Shown here: positions 1 through 5,125 of the stretch, one piece after another
How the letters are laid out: each line of letters begins with the position of its first letter
Position numbering within the stretch: the first letter of the stretch is position 1
Notes under the pieces: model-generated
Told to the model about the DNA's origin: nothing
Databases searched by the model: none
What the model saw: the letters and a program-made list of their open reading frames with translations, nothing else
Assembly: GCA_035296965.1 (NCBI GenBank)
Contig: DATGZX010000271.1
Span: forward strand, 1 to 11,950
Length of the DNA stretch: 11,950 nt
Reading direction: 5' to 3'
Source of the DNA: DATGZX01 sp035296965
Lineage (GTDB): Bacteria > Planctomycetota > Planctomycetia > Gemmatales > Gemmataceae
Made by a program: the position numbers and the translations under genes

Positions 1-22
1 GCGGGCAGCTTGCACTGCCCGC
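1..22 (-). terminator. GC-rich hairpin 3' of the HEAT-repeat gene, possible terminator
   Basis: A perfect 8-bp stem, GCGGGCAG (1-8) against CTGCCCGC (15-22), closes a 6-nt loop. It lies about 40 nt past the stop codon of the minus-strand HEAT-repeat gene, so it could end that transcript. Any T-run that would make it a classic intrinsic terminator on the minus strand would lie outside the window. The plus strand shows no T-run after it. The stem may extend beyond the window edge. Confidence 0.3.
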
Positions 23-62
23 TCGTTGCACATCTTGAAGACGATTCGCCGCTGGCAGATGT

Positions 63-758
63 TTAGCCAGGTGGGAGATCAGGTCCCTGGTCGGGAGTCG
101 GAGTCGGCGGCTTTTGAAGCTTCGGCGGCGTTGCCGGGAAGACATACGGTTGCGGCATTCCCGTCGGCGGCTGAGTGCCAGCGACTCCGGAGACAGGCTG
201 GGCCAGCGGCGGCGGCATCGTCTCGTTCGGACCGATGACCGCGACATTCGCCGGAGGGTAGGTCGAGGCTCGCCTCGTCTGAACAATTGGAGGGACGCCC
301 TGTGCGGCAGGAGTTGCTGCTACCGGTTCAGGGGGCTTGGCGGGATGGTAGCCGGCCAGACGGTAGTTCATCAGTGAAGTCCGTGCCTGCAAACGCACGC
401 GGATGGCGGCATCGCGGGTGGCCTCTTCGAGCACCCACCCAACTTGTTGCGAGATGGGCCGGATCCTGCCAAGGCTCTGAGCCGCTTCAGCCCGAACGCT
501 CGGCTTCTGGTCGTGCTGCAGGGCGTCGGTTAGCACAGGTACAATTTCCGGGAAGCTGGCGGGGTCGTAATCGCGCAGCTCCTTTGCAGCCGAGCTACGC
601 TTATCTTCGTCCTTATCAGTTTTGAGAGTCAGCACGAGCTGGGGAACCCGCTCGGCGGGGTTTGGCTTGGCATGTTTACCGAACAGGACGCCCGCCCGGG
701 CCGGGAGCGTCAAAAGCACAGGCAGCAAGAAAGCTAGGAGAAAGCGCTTGTACCTCAT
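63..758 (-). CDS. Secreted HEAT-repeat protein with Pro-rich C-terminal tail
   Basis: 231 residues from the ATG at 758, which has GGAG six bases upstream. An in-frame start nine codons earlier (785) would put charged residues before the signal peptide and has no better ribosome site. Residues 1-22 form a Sec signal peptide: MRYKRF, a Leu-rich core, then cleavage after ARA. Residues about 33-136 are alpha-helical HEAT/PBS-lyase-type repeats with phrases such as DKRSSAAKELRDYD and PSVRAEAAQSLGRI. Residues about 140-231 are low-complexity and rich in Pro, Ala and Thr, ending DQGPDLPPG. HEAT arrays normally bind other proteins, and the Pro-rich tail could span the periplasm or bind the envelope. 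No catalytic residues are visible. The cellular role is unknown. It is transcribed away from the membrane-protein gene at 1124. Confidence is high that it is a real exported HEAT protein and low on function. Confidence 0.88.
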   Translation of the reverse strand: MRYKRFLLAFLLPVLLTLPARAGVLFGKHAKPNPAERVPQLVLTLKTDKDEDKRSSAAKELRDYDPASFPEIVPVLTDALQHDQKPSVRAEAAQSLGRIRPISQQVGWVLEEATRDAAIRVRLQARTSLMNYRLAGYHPAKPPEPVAATPAAQGVPPIVQTRRASTYPPANVAVIGPNETMPPPLAQPVSGVAGTQPPTGMPQPYVFPATPPKLQKPPTPTPDQGPDLPPG

Positions 759-1123
759 GGGAGGCTCCGATTTCGCACGGGTCAAATGTCGTACCGATGG
801 GGCGAGACGCCGTTGCCTGCCCCGTCACTCCTACCGAGAATGAAATCGGCTGCGCAATTAGGGGAACCCGCATAAAAGCGGTCATCGACACGATAGGGTT
901 TCGTTTTTCCCTCGTTACCCCTGTTACAGCTTGTCGCCCGGCGACCGAGCAAACCTGCGCGGGCTGTAGGCTTCGGGCAAGGTGTACGTCCTTTGCCGGG
1001 CATGGTTCAAAAAGGGGTCAGGCACCTTTGCCGGAACGGCCCGCAGGGTGCTGCGCACAAAGGTGCCTGACCCCTTTTTGAACCATGCCATTTGCCGGCC
1101 GGCCCAACTGCTAGAAGGAACCG
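759..1123. other. Divergent intergenic region with a large palindrome
   Basis: 365 bp between the starts of two divergent genes, so it must hold both promoters. No convincing -35/-10 pair was found on either strand. The right third is occupied by the palindrome at 999-1089. Reading frames that cross this interval have no ribosome sites or recognisable domains and are judged non-coding. The ribosome site of the right-hand gene, AGAAGGA, lies at 1114-1119. Confidence 0.6.
992..1098. repeat. ~91-bp palindromic element, MITE- or REP-like, with flanking 8-bp direct repeats
   Basis: A 32-bp perfect inverted repeat (999-1030 against 1058-1089) is separated by a 27-nt centre. The arm core is GGGGTCAGGCACC, next to an A5 run on one strand. 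The centre contains a small nested stem, CGCAG (1042-1046) with CTGCG (1051-1055). The 8-mer TTTGCCGG flanks the structure at 992-999 and 1091-1098, as a target-site duplication would, and it also occurs internally at 1027-1034. The element sits between divergent genes, where a terminator is not expected, and ends 34 bp before the ATG at 1124. It therefore looks like an inserted non-coding repeat. From memory, unverified, GGGGTCAGGCACC-type palindromes recur in environmental bacterial genomes. Confidence 0.7.
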
Positions 1124-1987
1124 ATGCAAGTTGCCTTGTGCGCTATCTGGATAACGGGCGCCTATCCGCTCTGGTGTGCCTGGCAAGCGAACCGGCGCAC
1201 CAGCCTCGTGCATGCGCTAGGCTGGGCAATCGCTGCCTGGGTTGCCTGGTCAGCGGTGATCTGCCTCGCGAGTATTGGGCCAGCTTCAAGTGTCATGGTC
1301 CCCTGTTACCTTGCGCTCTGCTTGACAGGTTGCGCCGGCGTGGCTGTTCTGGGCGCCCGCCGGCCAGGGGTGACGGCTTGGAATTTTGTCGTGCTGGCCC
1401 TGTTGGCTGTGAATCTGCTGCCCCTGGCAGAGGACCTGCTGCGCGGCCGGAGTCTGCACGTGGACACATTTCGGCGGGTTTGCCTGGCAGTCACGCTCAC
1501 GATTGGCATTCTCAATTACTTGCCGACGCGGCTGGCGCTGACGATGTGCTTCCTGGCGATGGGAGCGGCACTGGAACTGGCCGGGCTGGCCTCGCTCCAA
1601 GAATCAGATCATGGCGTTTCTGGCACCTTGCAGGCAGGCTGGCTCAGTTTGGCCCTCGCTCCCTGGGCGGGGTACCTGACTTCTCGACAGCGCCTTTCCA
1701 GTTCATCGGTGCCCGATAGACTTTGGCGCCAATTTCGCGATCGATTCGGAGCGATCTGGGGCCTACGATTGCGCGATCAGTTCAATCGCGCGGCCGTGCA
1801 TGCCGGCTGGCCGATGTTCCTGGGTTGGCAGGGGCTGCGCACGTTACCTACGGTTGCGCAGAGGCAACCACCTGAAGATGCGAAAGTCATCGAACTTCTG
1901 CGCGCGCTCATGAAGCGATTTGGAGCGCAGGAAGGAAGACAAACGCTGAGCGAGGGTCCGTCCACCCCGCTGGGGTCGGAGCGATGA
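1124..1987 (+). CDS. Multi-pass membrane protein of unknown function
   Basis: 287 residues from the ATG at 1124, with AGAAGGA a few bases upstream. About seven hydrophobic helices can be read at roughly 3-21, 30-50, 55-77, 84-103, 118-134, 136-156 and 167-186. A polar, Arg-rich C-terminal domain of about 95 residues follows (193-287), presumably cytoplasmic. The striking part is the segment around 200-240, with phrases WRQFRDRFGAIWGLRLRDQ, NRAAVHAGWP and FLGWQGLR; its Trp, Arg and Phe residues look like a conserved family signature. I recall similar C-termini in planctomycete hypothetical proteins but cannot name the family. No transporter, kinase or protease motif is visible. The gene converges on the small lipoprotein gene with an 18-bp gap. 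A frame-shifted overlapping reading frame starting at 982 is a shadow. Confidence 0.85.
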   Translation: MQVALCAIWITGAYPLWCAWQANRRTSLVHALGWAIAAWVAWSAVICLASIGPASSVMVPCYLALCLTGCAGVAVLGARRPGVTAWNFVVLALLAVNLLPLAEDLLRGRSLHVDTFRRVCLAVTLTIGILNYLPTRLALTMCFLAMGAALELAGLASLQESDHGVSGTLQAGWLSLALAPWAGYLTSRQRLSSSSVPDRLWRQFRDRFGAIWGLRLRDQFNRAAVHAGWPMFLGWQGLRTLPTVAQRQPPEDAKVIELLRALMKRFGAQEGRQTLSEGPSTPLGSER

Positions 1988-2005
1988 CGTACCGTGGCGC
2001 GAAGG

Positions 2006-2278
2006 CTATTGTCCGCCCATGCCGCTGCCGCCAGCGCCGAACTTCGGCGGACCGCCGGGCTGATCGGAGCCGGGCTTCGTGTTCTTCTTGAGCAGATCCT
2101 GATCAAGAACTTCTTTGGGGTACTGAGGTGGGTTGCTAAAGCGAGGATCGTCTGCCGGCGGAAGAATGTATTCTTCCTGCAGGGGGTGCTGCTTGATGGC
2201 TAAATTCTGGGTCTGGCAACCTGCCAGCCCAAAAGCTATCGCGCAAATGGCTTGAATGCCTATCCGCAGTCCGCGCAT
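2006..2278 (-). CDS. Small lipoprotein, unknown function
   Basis: 90 residues from the ATG at 2278, preceded on the minus strand by GGGGAGAGGG. An upstream TTG at 2299 is possible but has no better site and would put extra residues before the signal peptide. Residues 1-21 are a lipoprotein signal peptide: MRGLRIG, a hydrophobic stretch, and the lipobox LAGC. Cleavage and lipidation would fall at the Cys of LAG-CQTQ. The mature part is about 70 residues, polar and Pro/Gly-rich (EEYILPPADDPRFSNPP, then GGSGMGGQ), with no recognisable domain, so it is probably extended or a small scaffold piece. Family and role are unknown. It converges with the membrane-protein gene and has a good upstream promoter at 2342-2369. 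Confidence 0.82.
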   Translation of the reverse strand: MRGLRIGIQAICAIAFGLAGCQTQNLAIKQHPLQEEYILPPADDPRFSNPPQYPKEVLDQDLLKKNTKPGSDQPGGPPKFGAGGSGMGGQ

Positions 2279-2312
2279 CCACCCTCTCCCCAACGGCAAC
2301 CTCTCGATAGCC

Positions 2313-2331
2313 GCGGCGTCCCCAACGCCGC
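2313..2331 (-). other. GC-rich hairpin in the lipoprotein leader
   Basis: A perfect 7-bp stem, GCGGCGT (2313-2319) with ACGCCGC (2325-2331), closes a 5-nt loop. With the promoter at 2342-2369, transcription would start near 2335. The hairpin would then form at the extreme 5' end of the lipoprotein mRNA, about 35 nt before its ATG. It could stabilise the 5' end or serve as an operator. Confidence 0.45.
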
Positions 2332-2341
2332 CGGGGGAGGG

Positions 2342-2369
2342 ACTATACCCATCGTTTCGTCGACGTCAA
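2342..2369 (-). promoter_or_regulatory. Sigma70-like promoter of the small lipoprotein gene
   Basis: On the minus strand, TTGACG (complement of 2364-2369) and TATAGT (complement of 2342-2347) are separated by 16 bp. Each box matches 5 of 6 consensus bases. The predicted start near 2335 leaves a leader of about 57 nt before the ATG at 2278. Confidence 0.55.
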
Positions 2370-2390
2370 GAGCAAGGCGTGCATCAAAAG

Positions 2391-2440
2391 CTACCAGCGT
2401 GAGCGAGAAGATGGTTTGTCTCCCTAGCTCACGCTGGCAG
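2391..2440. repeat. Inverted repeat with 11-bp perfect core
   Basis: CCAGCGTGAGC (2394-2404) pairs exactly with GCTCACGCTGG (2427-2437) across 22 nt. Two more outer pairs follow after a mismatch, and GAGA (2405-2408) can pair with TCTC (2419-2422) inside. It lies just upstream of the lipoprotein -35 box. It is either a repeat-family member or a regulator site; the sequence alone cannot decide. Confidence 0.55.
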
Positions 2441-2484
2441 ATGAAAGCGCTATACGGCGCGCGCTCAATACTGATACCAATAGG

Positions 2485-2558
2485 CCGTAGCCGCATTCGC
2501 CAGAATGCGGGGGGGGAACTGTGTGAGAACGCCCGCATTCTGGCGAATGCAGCTACGG
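2485..2558. repeat. REPIN-like element: two inverted copies of a short palindrome
   Basis: Two 27-bp arms in inverted orientation (2485-2511 and 2532-2558) match with one mismatch (2492 against 2551) and are separated by 20 nt that include a G-run. Each arm is itself palindromic: GCATTC-GCCA-GAATGC in the left copy and GCATTC-TGGC-GAATGC in the right. Nested palindromes in inverted pairs with a short spacer are the architecture of REPINs, which RAYT transposases mobilise elsewhere in the genome. No RAYT gene is present here. It lies 46 bp beyond the SOD stop codon, so it could also form a stabilising stem at the SOD mRNA 3' end. No T-run follows on the minus strand, which argues against an intrinsic terminator. 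Confidence 0.75.
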
Positions 2559-2603
2559 AGCGATGTCTCATTTTTGACCGCGCTCAGTATATTCATCGAT
2601 TTA

Positions 2604-3224
2604 CTACAGTTTGCCAGCCTTGGCCTTCGCATATCGTTCGCCGACCGCGTTCCAGTTGACGACATTCCACCAGGCATCGACATAGTCGGGCCGCTTGTTT
2701 TGATACTTGAGATAGTAGGCATGCTCCCACACGTCGACGCCCAGGATCGGGCTCTGCCCCTTCATGTAGGGGCTGTCCTGGTTGGGCGTGCTCAGGACCT
2801 GAAGCTTGCCGTTCTCGAACACCAGCCACGCCCAGCCGCTGCCGAACCGTCCGACCGCCGCCGTCTTTATCTGTTGCTGGAAGGCAGCGAAATCGCCGAA
2901 TGTCTTGTTGATGTCGTCGCCCAGCGGACCGCTCGGCTTGCCGCCTGCTTTCGGCCCCATGATTTCCCAGAACATCGAATGGTTGGCATGGCCGCCGCCG
3001 TTGTTAATGACTGACTGGCGGATGTTCTCGGGCACCTGGTTTATCTGCCGGAGCAACTGTTCGATGGGCAAGTTCTGAAGACTGGCCTGTCCTTCCAGGG
3101 CCTTGTTCACGTTATCGACGTAGGCCTTGTGATGCCGGCCGTGATGGATTTCCATCGTGGTCTTGTCGATGTGGGGTTCCAGTGCATCGGCGGGGTAGGG
3201 CAGAGGGGGCAAGGTATAGGCCAT
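2604..3224 (-). CDS. sodA: Superoxide dismutase, Fe/Mn family, Mn-like
   Basis: 206 residues, the usual family length. It converts superoxide to oxygen and hydrogen peroxide. The start is the ATG at 3224, preceded by GGGAGG five bases upstream; earlier in-frame codons lack a site and precede the typical AYTLPPLPYPADALEP opening. Metal ligands are H27 (in MEIHHGRHH), H82 (GGGHANHSMFW), D164 and H168 (LGVDVWEHAYYLKYQNKRPDY). Second-sphere H31 and Y35 are present. G78 before H79 and the Gln of NQDSP (Q149) are features of Mn-type rather than Fe-type enzymes, although cambialistic use is possible. No signal peptide is seen, so it is cytoplasmic. The N-terminal hairpin domain covers about 1-90 and the alpha/beta domain 95-200. 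It is transcribed alone, with a 356-bp structured upstream region and a REPIN-like repeat downstream. Confidence 0.97.
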   Translation of the reverse strand: MAYTLPPLPYPADALEPHIDKTTMEIHHGRHHKAYVDNVNKALEGQASLQNLPIEQLLRQINQVPENIRQSVINNGGGHANHSMFWEIMGPKAGGKPSGPLGDDINKTFGDFAAFQQQIKTAAVGRFGSGWAWLVFENGKLQVLSTPNQDSPYMKGQSPILGVDVWEHAYYLKYQNKRPDYVDAWWNVVNWNAVGERYAKAKAGKL

Positions 3225-3264
3225 GGCGTCCTCCCGGTCTATAGGGTGCATGTCTCGTGACTTC

Positions 3265-3286
3265 CGGGTTCCACGATGGCAACCCG
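3265..3286 (-). promoter_or_regulatory. Bulged hairpin in the SOD upstream region
   Basis: CGGGTTCCA (3265-3273) pairs with TGG-C-AACCCG (3277-3286): nine base pairs with one bulged base and a 3-nt loop. It lies about 40 nt upstream of the SOD start codon, so it is probably in the 5' untranslated leader. It could affect translation or mRNA stability. Confidence 0.4.
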
Positions 3287-3292
3287 AGGCGA

Positions 3293-3366
3293 CCTAGGGG
3301 TGTGTTGCTGTCCGCGAGAAAACCGATTGCTCGATTGGCTGCTACGGGAACACACCTCGAGCTAGG
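3293..3366. promoter_or_regulatory. Composite inverted repeat upstream of SOD
   Basis: GGTGTGTT (3299-3306) pairs exactly with AACACACC (3349-3356). Beyond bulges of unequal size, CCTAG (3293-3297) pairs with CTAGG (3362-3366). The 42-nt inner region includes ATTGCTCGATTGG. The dyad is 70-140 bp upstream of the SOD start codon, so it could be a paired operator or a leader structure. Confidence 0.35.
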
Positions 3367-3580
3367 TTCCAACCAAGTTCTCAGGACCAGCCAGACGACG
3401 TCGGCTGTGCTGTGTAGCTAATTTATGGCCGGTGGAGAGGAAGGCAACCGCGAGCGTGCCGCGATTGATTTGTGATCGATGCCGCTCTCTTGCGACTGAG
3501 GGGGTTCTCATTCGGAAGTGCTTTGGCCCGCTCCGTCTGCGAACGTTTCTGCCTTTGCAACCACAAAAACGACTGCCCGA

Positions 3581-4345
3581 TTACACGAGGCTTTCCAGCA
3601 GGTATTTCAGCTTGCGTACTTCCGCGTCCATGGCGAACGGAGCATCTGCCACGTCACAGATTTCGACGGTGAGGAGGCGATCGTAATTGCACCGCGCCAG
3701 GTGCGCGACGATTCGGCCATACTCGATCTCTCCCTGGCCGACGCGGACTTGAAATTGTTCCGGCCCTCGACCGGTATCGCGCAGATGGACGTGGCGCACG
3801 TAGGGGAAGACCTGATCGTAATTCTTGCCCTGGTGCGGCCCGGCAATGTAGTGGCTTGGGTCGAGGGTCAGCCCGAGGCCTGGAACACGCTTGCACAGTT
3901 CGACGGCCGTGTCGGGCAATTCCGTCAGTGTGCCCATCCTGGTCTCTACCGTCAGCACGACGCTTTCGGCAACGGCCAGGTTCACCAGGCTGGTGAGCCG
4001 TTTTACTTCTGCGTCGACGCCGCTTCCCGAGGAAGCCGCCGGTATGGTCAATACCGGAACCATGGAGAGCCGAGCGAGACGGCAGATAGCGCGGAGCCGG
4101 CGGAGATACTCCTGCTCGTCGATGTTGCCCATGTCCACACTAAAGGCAGCGGGAGTCAGACTGGGCCCGATGCGAATTCGTTGAGCGGCCAAGCCTATAT
4201 CTGCAACTACCTCGGAGGGCCGAATATGCGGCCCTTGCTCGTGAATGGCAACATCGACCTTGGCGAATTCCAACTCCGAGATCAGGCGCAGGGCCTGTTC
4301 CAGAGGAAAACGACCGAAGCAGAGCGAGGAACATGCAACGTACAC
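3581..4345 (-). CDS. Sugar phosphate isomerase/epimerase-like TIM-barrel protein
   Basis: 254 residues from a GTG start at 4345, chosen because GGAGG lies exactly five bases upstream; the longer TTG start at 4363 has no ribosome site. The protein belongs to the xylose-isomerase-like TIM-barrel superfamily (AP endonuclease 2 fold), usually 250-300 residues. Strand-end motifs follow in order: YVACSSLCFG near the N-terminus, VVLTVETR (E134), GLTLDPSHY (D162, H165), VRHVHLRD (H187, D190), GQGEIEY, and LLTVEI (E228). E134, D162, H187 and E228 fit the usual divalent-metal site. The substrate cannot be told from sequence; relatives isomerise or epimerise keto-sugars, inosose or hydroxypyruvate. It has no signal peptide and is cytoplasmic. 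It stands alone with its own promoter and operator-like palindrome, suggesting dedicated regulation. A 316-codon antisense frame across it is a shadow. Confidence 0.9.
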   Translation of the reverse strand: MYVACSSLCFGRFPLEQALRLISELEFAKVDVAIHEQGPHIRPSEVVADIGLAAQRIRIGPSLTPAAFSVDMGNIDEQEYLRRLRAICRLARLSMVPVLTIPAASSGSGVDAEVKRLTSLVNLAVAESVVLTVETRMGTLTELPDTAVELCKRVPGLGLTLDPSHYIAGPHQGKNYDQVFPYVRHVHLRDTGRGPEQFQVRVGQGEIEYGRIVAHLARCNYDRLLTVEICDVADAPFAMDAEVRKLKYLLESLV

Positions 4346-4380
4346 GGCGGCCTCCGTGCTCAAATGAAATTGGGCCTATT

Positions 4381-4405
4381 CGCACCTAACTGGAAGATAG
4401 GTGCG
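4381..4405. promoter_or_regulatory. Operator-like palindrome beside the isomerase promoter
   Basis: CGCACCTA (4381-4388) and TAGGTGCG (4398-4405) form a perfect 8-bp dyad around a 9-nt centre. It would lie about 9-33 bases after the predicted transcription start (near 4414) and 36 bases before the GTG codon. That is a common position for a repressor operator; it could also fold as a leader hairpin. Confidence 0.5.
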
Positions 4406-4420
4406 TCTAGAAGCGCGCCG

Positions 4421-4449
4421 CTTATACCTTGCCCGCCCGCAGGGAGCAA
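4421..4449 (-). promoter_or_regulatory. Sigma70-like promoter of the isomerase-like gene
   Basis: On the minus strand, TTGCTC (complement of 4444-4449) and TATAAG (complement of 4421-4426) are separated by exactly 17 bp. The -10 box matches 5 of 6 consensus bases; the -35 box is weaker but keeps TTG. The predicted start near 4414 falls just before the palindrome at 4381-4405. Confidence 0.5.
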
Positions 4450-4495
4450 GATCAGAGAACAAGGGTAACCGTCGAATCATTGCCCCTTTCCCCTT

Positions 4496-4520
4496 TTCCC
4501 CCGCCTCTCAAGCGGGGGAA
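4496..4520 (+). terminator. Terminator-like hairpin with weak T-run
   Basis: TTCCCCCGC (4496-4504) pairs perfectly with GCGGGGGAA (4512-4520) around a 7-nt loop, followed on the plus strand by CTGGTTTTC. No plus-strand gene ends just upstream, so a simple terminator role is odd. It may attenuate the rightward transcript or insulate the divergent genes. Confidence 0.35.
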
Positions 4521-4567
4521 CTGGTTTTCATCTTGCGCCCGCCAAAATCCAGGGGCATATGCACAGG

Positions 4568-4608
4568 ATGGCAGAAACTCGGCGTGAAAAACCGCCCGTT
4601 TCTGCTAT
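4568..4608 (+). other. Two-part hairpin in the leader of the rightward genes
   Basis: GCAGAAAC (4571-4578) pairs with GTTTCTGC (4598-4605). The stem extends outward by A-T, T-A and, in plus-strand RNA only, a G-U pair (4568-4570 with 4606-4608). After a small internal loop a GGCG/CGCC stem (4581-4584 with 4593-4596) closes an A-rich loop. The G-U pair favours the plus strand as the RNA sense. The structure ends 83 bp before the ATG at 4692. No known riboswitch or small-RNA class was recognised. Confidence 0.4.
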
Positions 4609-4691
4609 GAGACAGTAGACGAGGGCCGTCGTGGCTCGACATCGGTGTAGCTTTCGTGGTCCCCGTAGAATGCCAGTCCGCGAGGTTTCCC

Positions 4692-5048
4692 ATGCCCCAG
4701 AATTCGCCGTCGTCCTCTGGATTGCCAATGGACTGGATGGAAGTGCTCGACAGAGTTCAGGATGCCCTCACCAGGGCCGAGGCCGAGGCCGCCGAACGTG
4801 AAAAGGCTTTTCCGCGCGATGCTCTGGACGTGGCTCGCGAAGACGACAGCCAAGTGCCGCTGTCCGCTTGCCTGGGGCGTCTCGATGGAGCCCTTCAAGC
4901 GATCGAAGCCGGCATGGCCGAAAAGGAGCAACAGTCCATCGCCATGCATGGAGAGCTGCAGGCTAGCGAAGATGCGCTCTGCAAGTGGCTCGGCGCGGTG
5001 CAAGCTGCCCAGCAATGTCTGGCGAATTGGGGCAAGAGTGAAGTATGA
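4692..5048 (+). CDS. Small helical (coiled-coil-like) protein, unknown function
   Basis: 118 residues from the ATG at 4692, with GAGG six bases upstream. A more upstream ATG (4656) lacks a site, and a later one (4728) is possible. After a short polar N-terminus, the protein is nearly all Ala, Glu, Gln and Leu in amphipathic helices: about 15-48 (DRVQDALTRAEAEAAEREK), 57-85 and 86-113 (QASEDALCKWLGAVQAAQQ). No signal peptide, membrane helix or catalytic motif is visible. It probably forms a coiled coil or helical bundle. I recall similar small Ala/Glu-rich proteins in planctomycetes, with no assigned role. It precedes ispD by 77 bp on the same strand, so the two may be co-transcribed. Codons rich in G or C at the third position support coding in this frame rather than in the overlapping 163-codon antisense frame. 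Confidence 0.7.
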   Translation: MPQNSPSSSGLPMDWMEVLDRVQDALTRAEAEAAEREKAFPRDALDVAREDDSQVPLSACLGRLDGALQAIEAGMAEKEQQSIAMHGELQASEDALCKWLGAVQAAQQCLANWGKSEV

Positions 5049-5125
5049 TGAGGAGTTAGCTGCTGACGGAGATTTTTTAGAACCCGAAGAGTTCATCGTT
5101 CAGCGCTGCGTTAGGAGGTGCCCCC

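Larger units (their letters stand above)
2279..2603. other. 325-bp gap: lipoprotein promoter plus three inverted repeats
   Basis: This interval separates two minus-strand genes. From left to right it holds a GC-rich hairpin (2313-2331), a sigma70-like promoter for the lipoprotein (2342-2369), an 11-bp inverted repeat (2394-2437) and a REPIN-like double palindrome (2485-2558). Several reading frames cross it but carry translated repeat sequence and no ribosome sites, so no gene is called. Similar 10-11-mers, GCGCTCAATA (2461-2470) and GCGCTCAGTA (2580-2589), flank the double palindrome. Confidence 0.6.
3225..3580. other. 356-bp gap upstream of SOD with two dyad structures
   Basis: This interval lies between the SOD start and the stop of the next minus-strand gene. 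It holds a bulged hairpin at 3265-3286 and a composite inverted repeat at 3293-3366. A weak minus-strand promoter candidate is TTGCCT (complement of 3442-3447), a 16-bp spacer, then TAAATT (complement of 3420-3425), each box matching 4 of 6 consensus bases. From about 3450 to 3580 I see no gene or structure. Reading frames starting at 3432 and 3472 run into the antisense strand of the next gene and are judged spurious. Confidence 0.55.
4346..4691. other. 346-bp divergent gap with promoter and three hairpins
   Basis: This interval lies between the divergent isomerase-like gene and the small helical-protein gene. It holds an operator-like palindrome (4381-4405), the isomerase promoter (4421-4449), a stem with 9 pairs (4496-4520) and a two-part hairpin (4568-4608). 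A weak plus-strand promoter candidate, TTGCGC (4533-4538) and CATATG (4556-4561), could serve the rightward genes but matches consensus poorly. Short frames across it carry no domain. Confidence 0.55.

Noticed and set aside
982..1719. 245-codon open frame starting inside the divergent region
   Set aside because: It reads through the palindrome at 999-1089 and overlaps the membrane-protein gene in another frame; there is no ribosome site and the protein is Cys/Arg-rich without a domain.
2465..2722. Small frames whose products contain QNAG and ILANAAT phrases
   Set aside because: These are translations of the REPIN-like repeat arms joined to antisense SOD sequence, not genes.
3518..4468. 316-codon plus-strand open frame over the isomerase-like gene
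   Set aside because: It is antisense to a clear TIM-barrel protein with metal-site residues and a good ribosome site, and its own product resembles nothing.
4605..5096. 163-codon minus-strand frame opposite the small helical protein
   Set aside because: The plus-strand frame has a ribosome site, a coherent helical protein and GC-rich third positions. This is the least certain of the shadow rejections.
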